The position numbers and the translations under genes are program-made. The notes below the pieces were generated by a model. That model did no database searches, was not told the origin of the DNA, and saw only the letters and a list, made by a program, of their open reading frames with translations. Of a stretch of 6,731 nt of DNA, positions 6,663 through 6,731 are shown piece after piece (position 1 is the first letter of the stretch; every line of letters begins with the position of its first letter). Origin of the DNA: Bacteroidales bacterium (lineage in GTDB: Bacteria; Bacteroidota; Bacteroidia; Bacteroidales; Bacteroidaceae); assembly GCA_030523385.1 (NCBI GenBank), contig JAUNIV010000137.1, positions 1-6,731 on the forward strand, in the 5' to 3' direction.

Positions 6663-6663
6663 T

Positions 6664-6691
6664 GAATAATGAAGGACGAAGAATGAAGAAT
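6664..6691 (+). repeat. Four-unit heptanucleotide array downstream of the plus-strand lipoprotein gene
   Basis: Starting 2 bases after the TAA, four consecutive 7-base units read GAATAAT, GAAGGAC, then GAAGAAT twice. The unit order parallels the array at 2120-2147 on the other strand, including a C ending the second unit. Related units TAAGAAT and GAAGAAC also occur just upstream, inside the coding end (6641-6654), so the repeat may once have been longer. Confidence 0.8.
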
Positions 6692-6731
6692 TGGTTATGA
6701 GAACTCTAATTCTTCATTCTTAATTCTTCGT
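6676..6731. repeat. Inverted repeat of GAAGAAT heptads, running off the window edge
   Basis: A perfect 14-base arm (6679-6692) is mirrored at 6708-6721 with a 15-base loop. The inverted side continues: read on the minus strand from 6731 it gives AC, GAAGAAT, TAAGAAT, GAAGAAT, that is the same core as the left arm (6676-6692) with one extra heptad. In RNA this could form a long AU-rich hairpin after the lipoprotein gene and might slow or end transcription. No T run is visible before the window ends, so I call it a repeat, not a terminator. Confidence 0.75.

Noticed and set aside
6664..6731. Repeat arrays considered as a CRISPR or as an insertion-sequence end.
   Set aside because: Units are 7 bases, directly abutting, with no spacers, and there is no transposase or target-site duplication in view.

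Overview
The window looks like a chromosomal segment from a Bacteroidales member of the Bacteroides/Phocaeicola type. Reasons: lipoprotein signal peptides typical of the group, promoter -7 boxes of the form TAnnTTTG in front of the genes, no strong Shine-Dalgarno sequences, a stand-alone MetH reactivation domain, and an S41 lipoprotein family common there. No mobile element, integrase, phage gene, CRISPR array, tRNA or rRNA was seen. Protein identities come from motifs and remembered family sequences, not from a database search.

Positions 48-4235 hold four minus-strand genes read in the order polyprenol-phosphate mannosyltransferase-like GT2 enzyme, dihydroorotase (pyrC), stand-alone B12-dependent methionine synthase activation protein, and membrane-anchored metallophosphoesterase. 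The first pair overlaps by 4 bases (ATGA). The later gaps are 31 and 21 bases. A perfect TAnnTTTG box lies upstream of the first gene only, so this is probably one transcript. The four products share no obvious pathway: lipid-linked mannose donor, pyrimidine synthesis, methionine/B12 metabolism and membrane or envelope phosphoester hydrolysis.

Positions 4339-5736 hold a separate minus-strand gene for an S41 (C-terminal processing type) serine peptidase with a lipoprotein signal and a PDZ-like region. It has its own -7 box. A divergent plus-strand gene at 5835-6662 encodes a predicted lipoprotein of unknown function, possibly DUF4595-like. The roughly 100-base region between them carries a candidate promoter for each direction.

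The least ordinary feature is a family of degenerate heptanucleotide repeats (consensus GAAGAAT). One four-unit array fills the pyrC/activation-protein junction. A closely matching array follows the plus-strand lipoprotein gene and is mirrored by an inverted copy that runs off the right edge. In both places the array touches or supplies the stop codon of the upstream gene. I see no convincing new multi-gene system. The repeat family and the split methionine synthase are the parts most worth following up.
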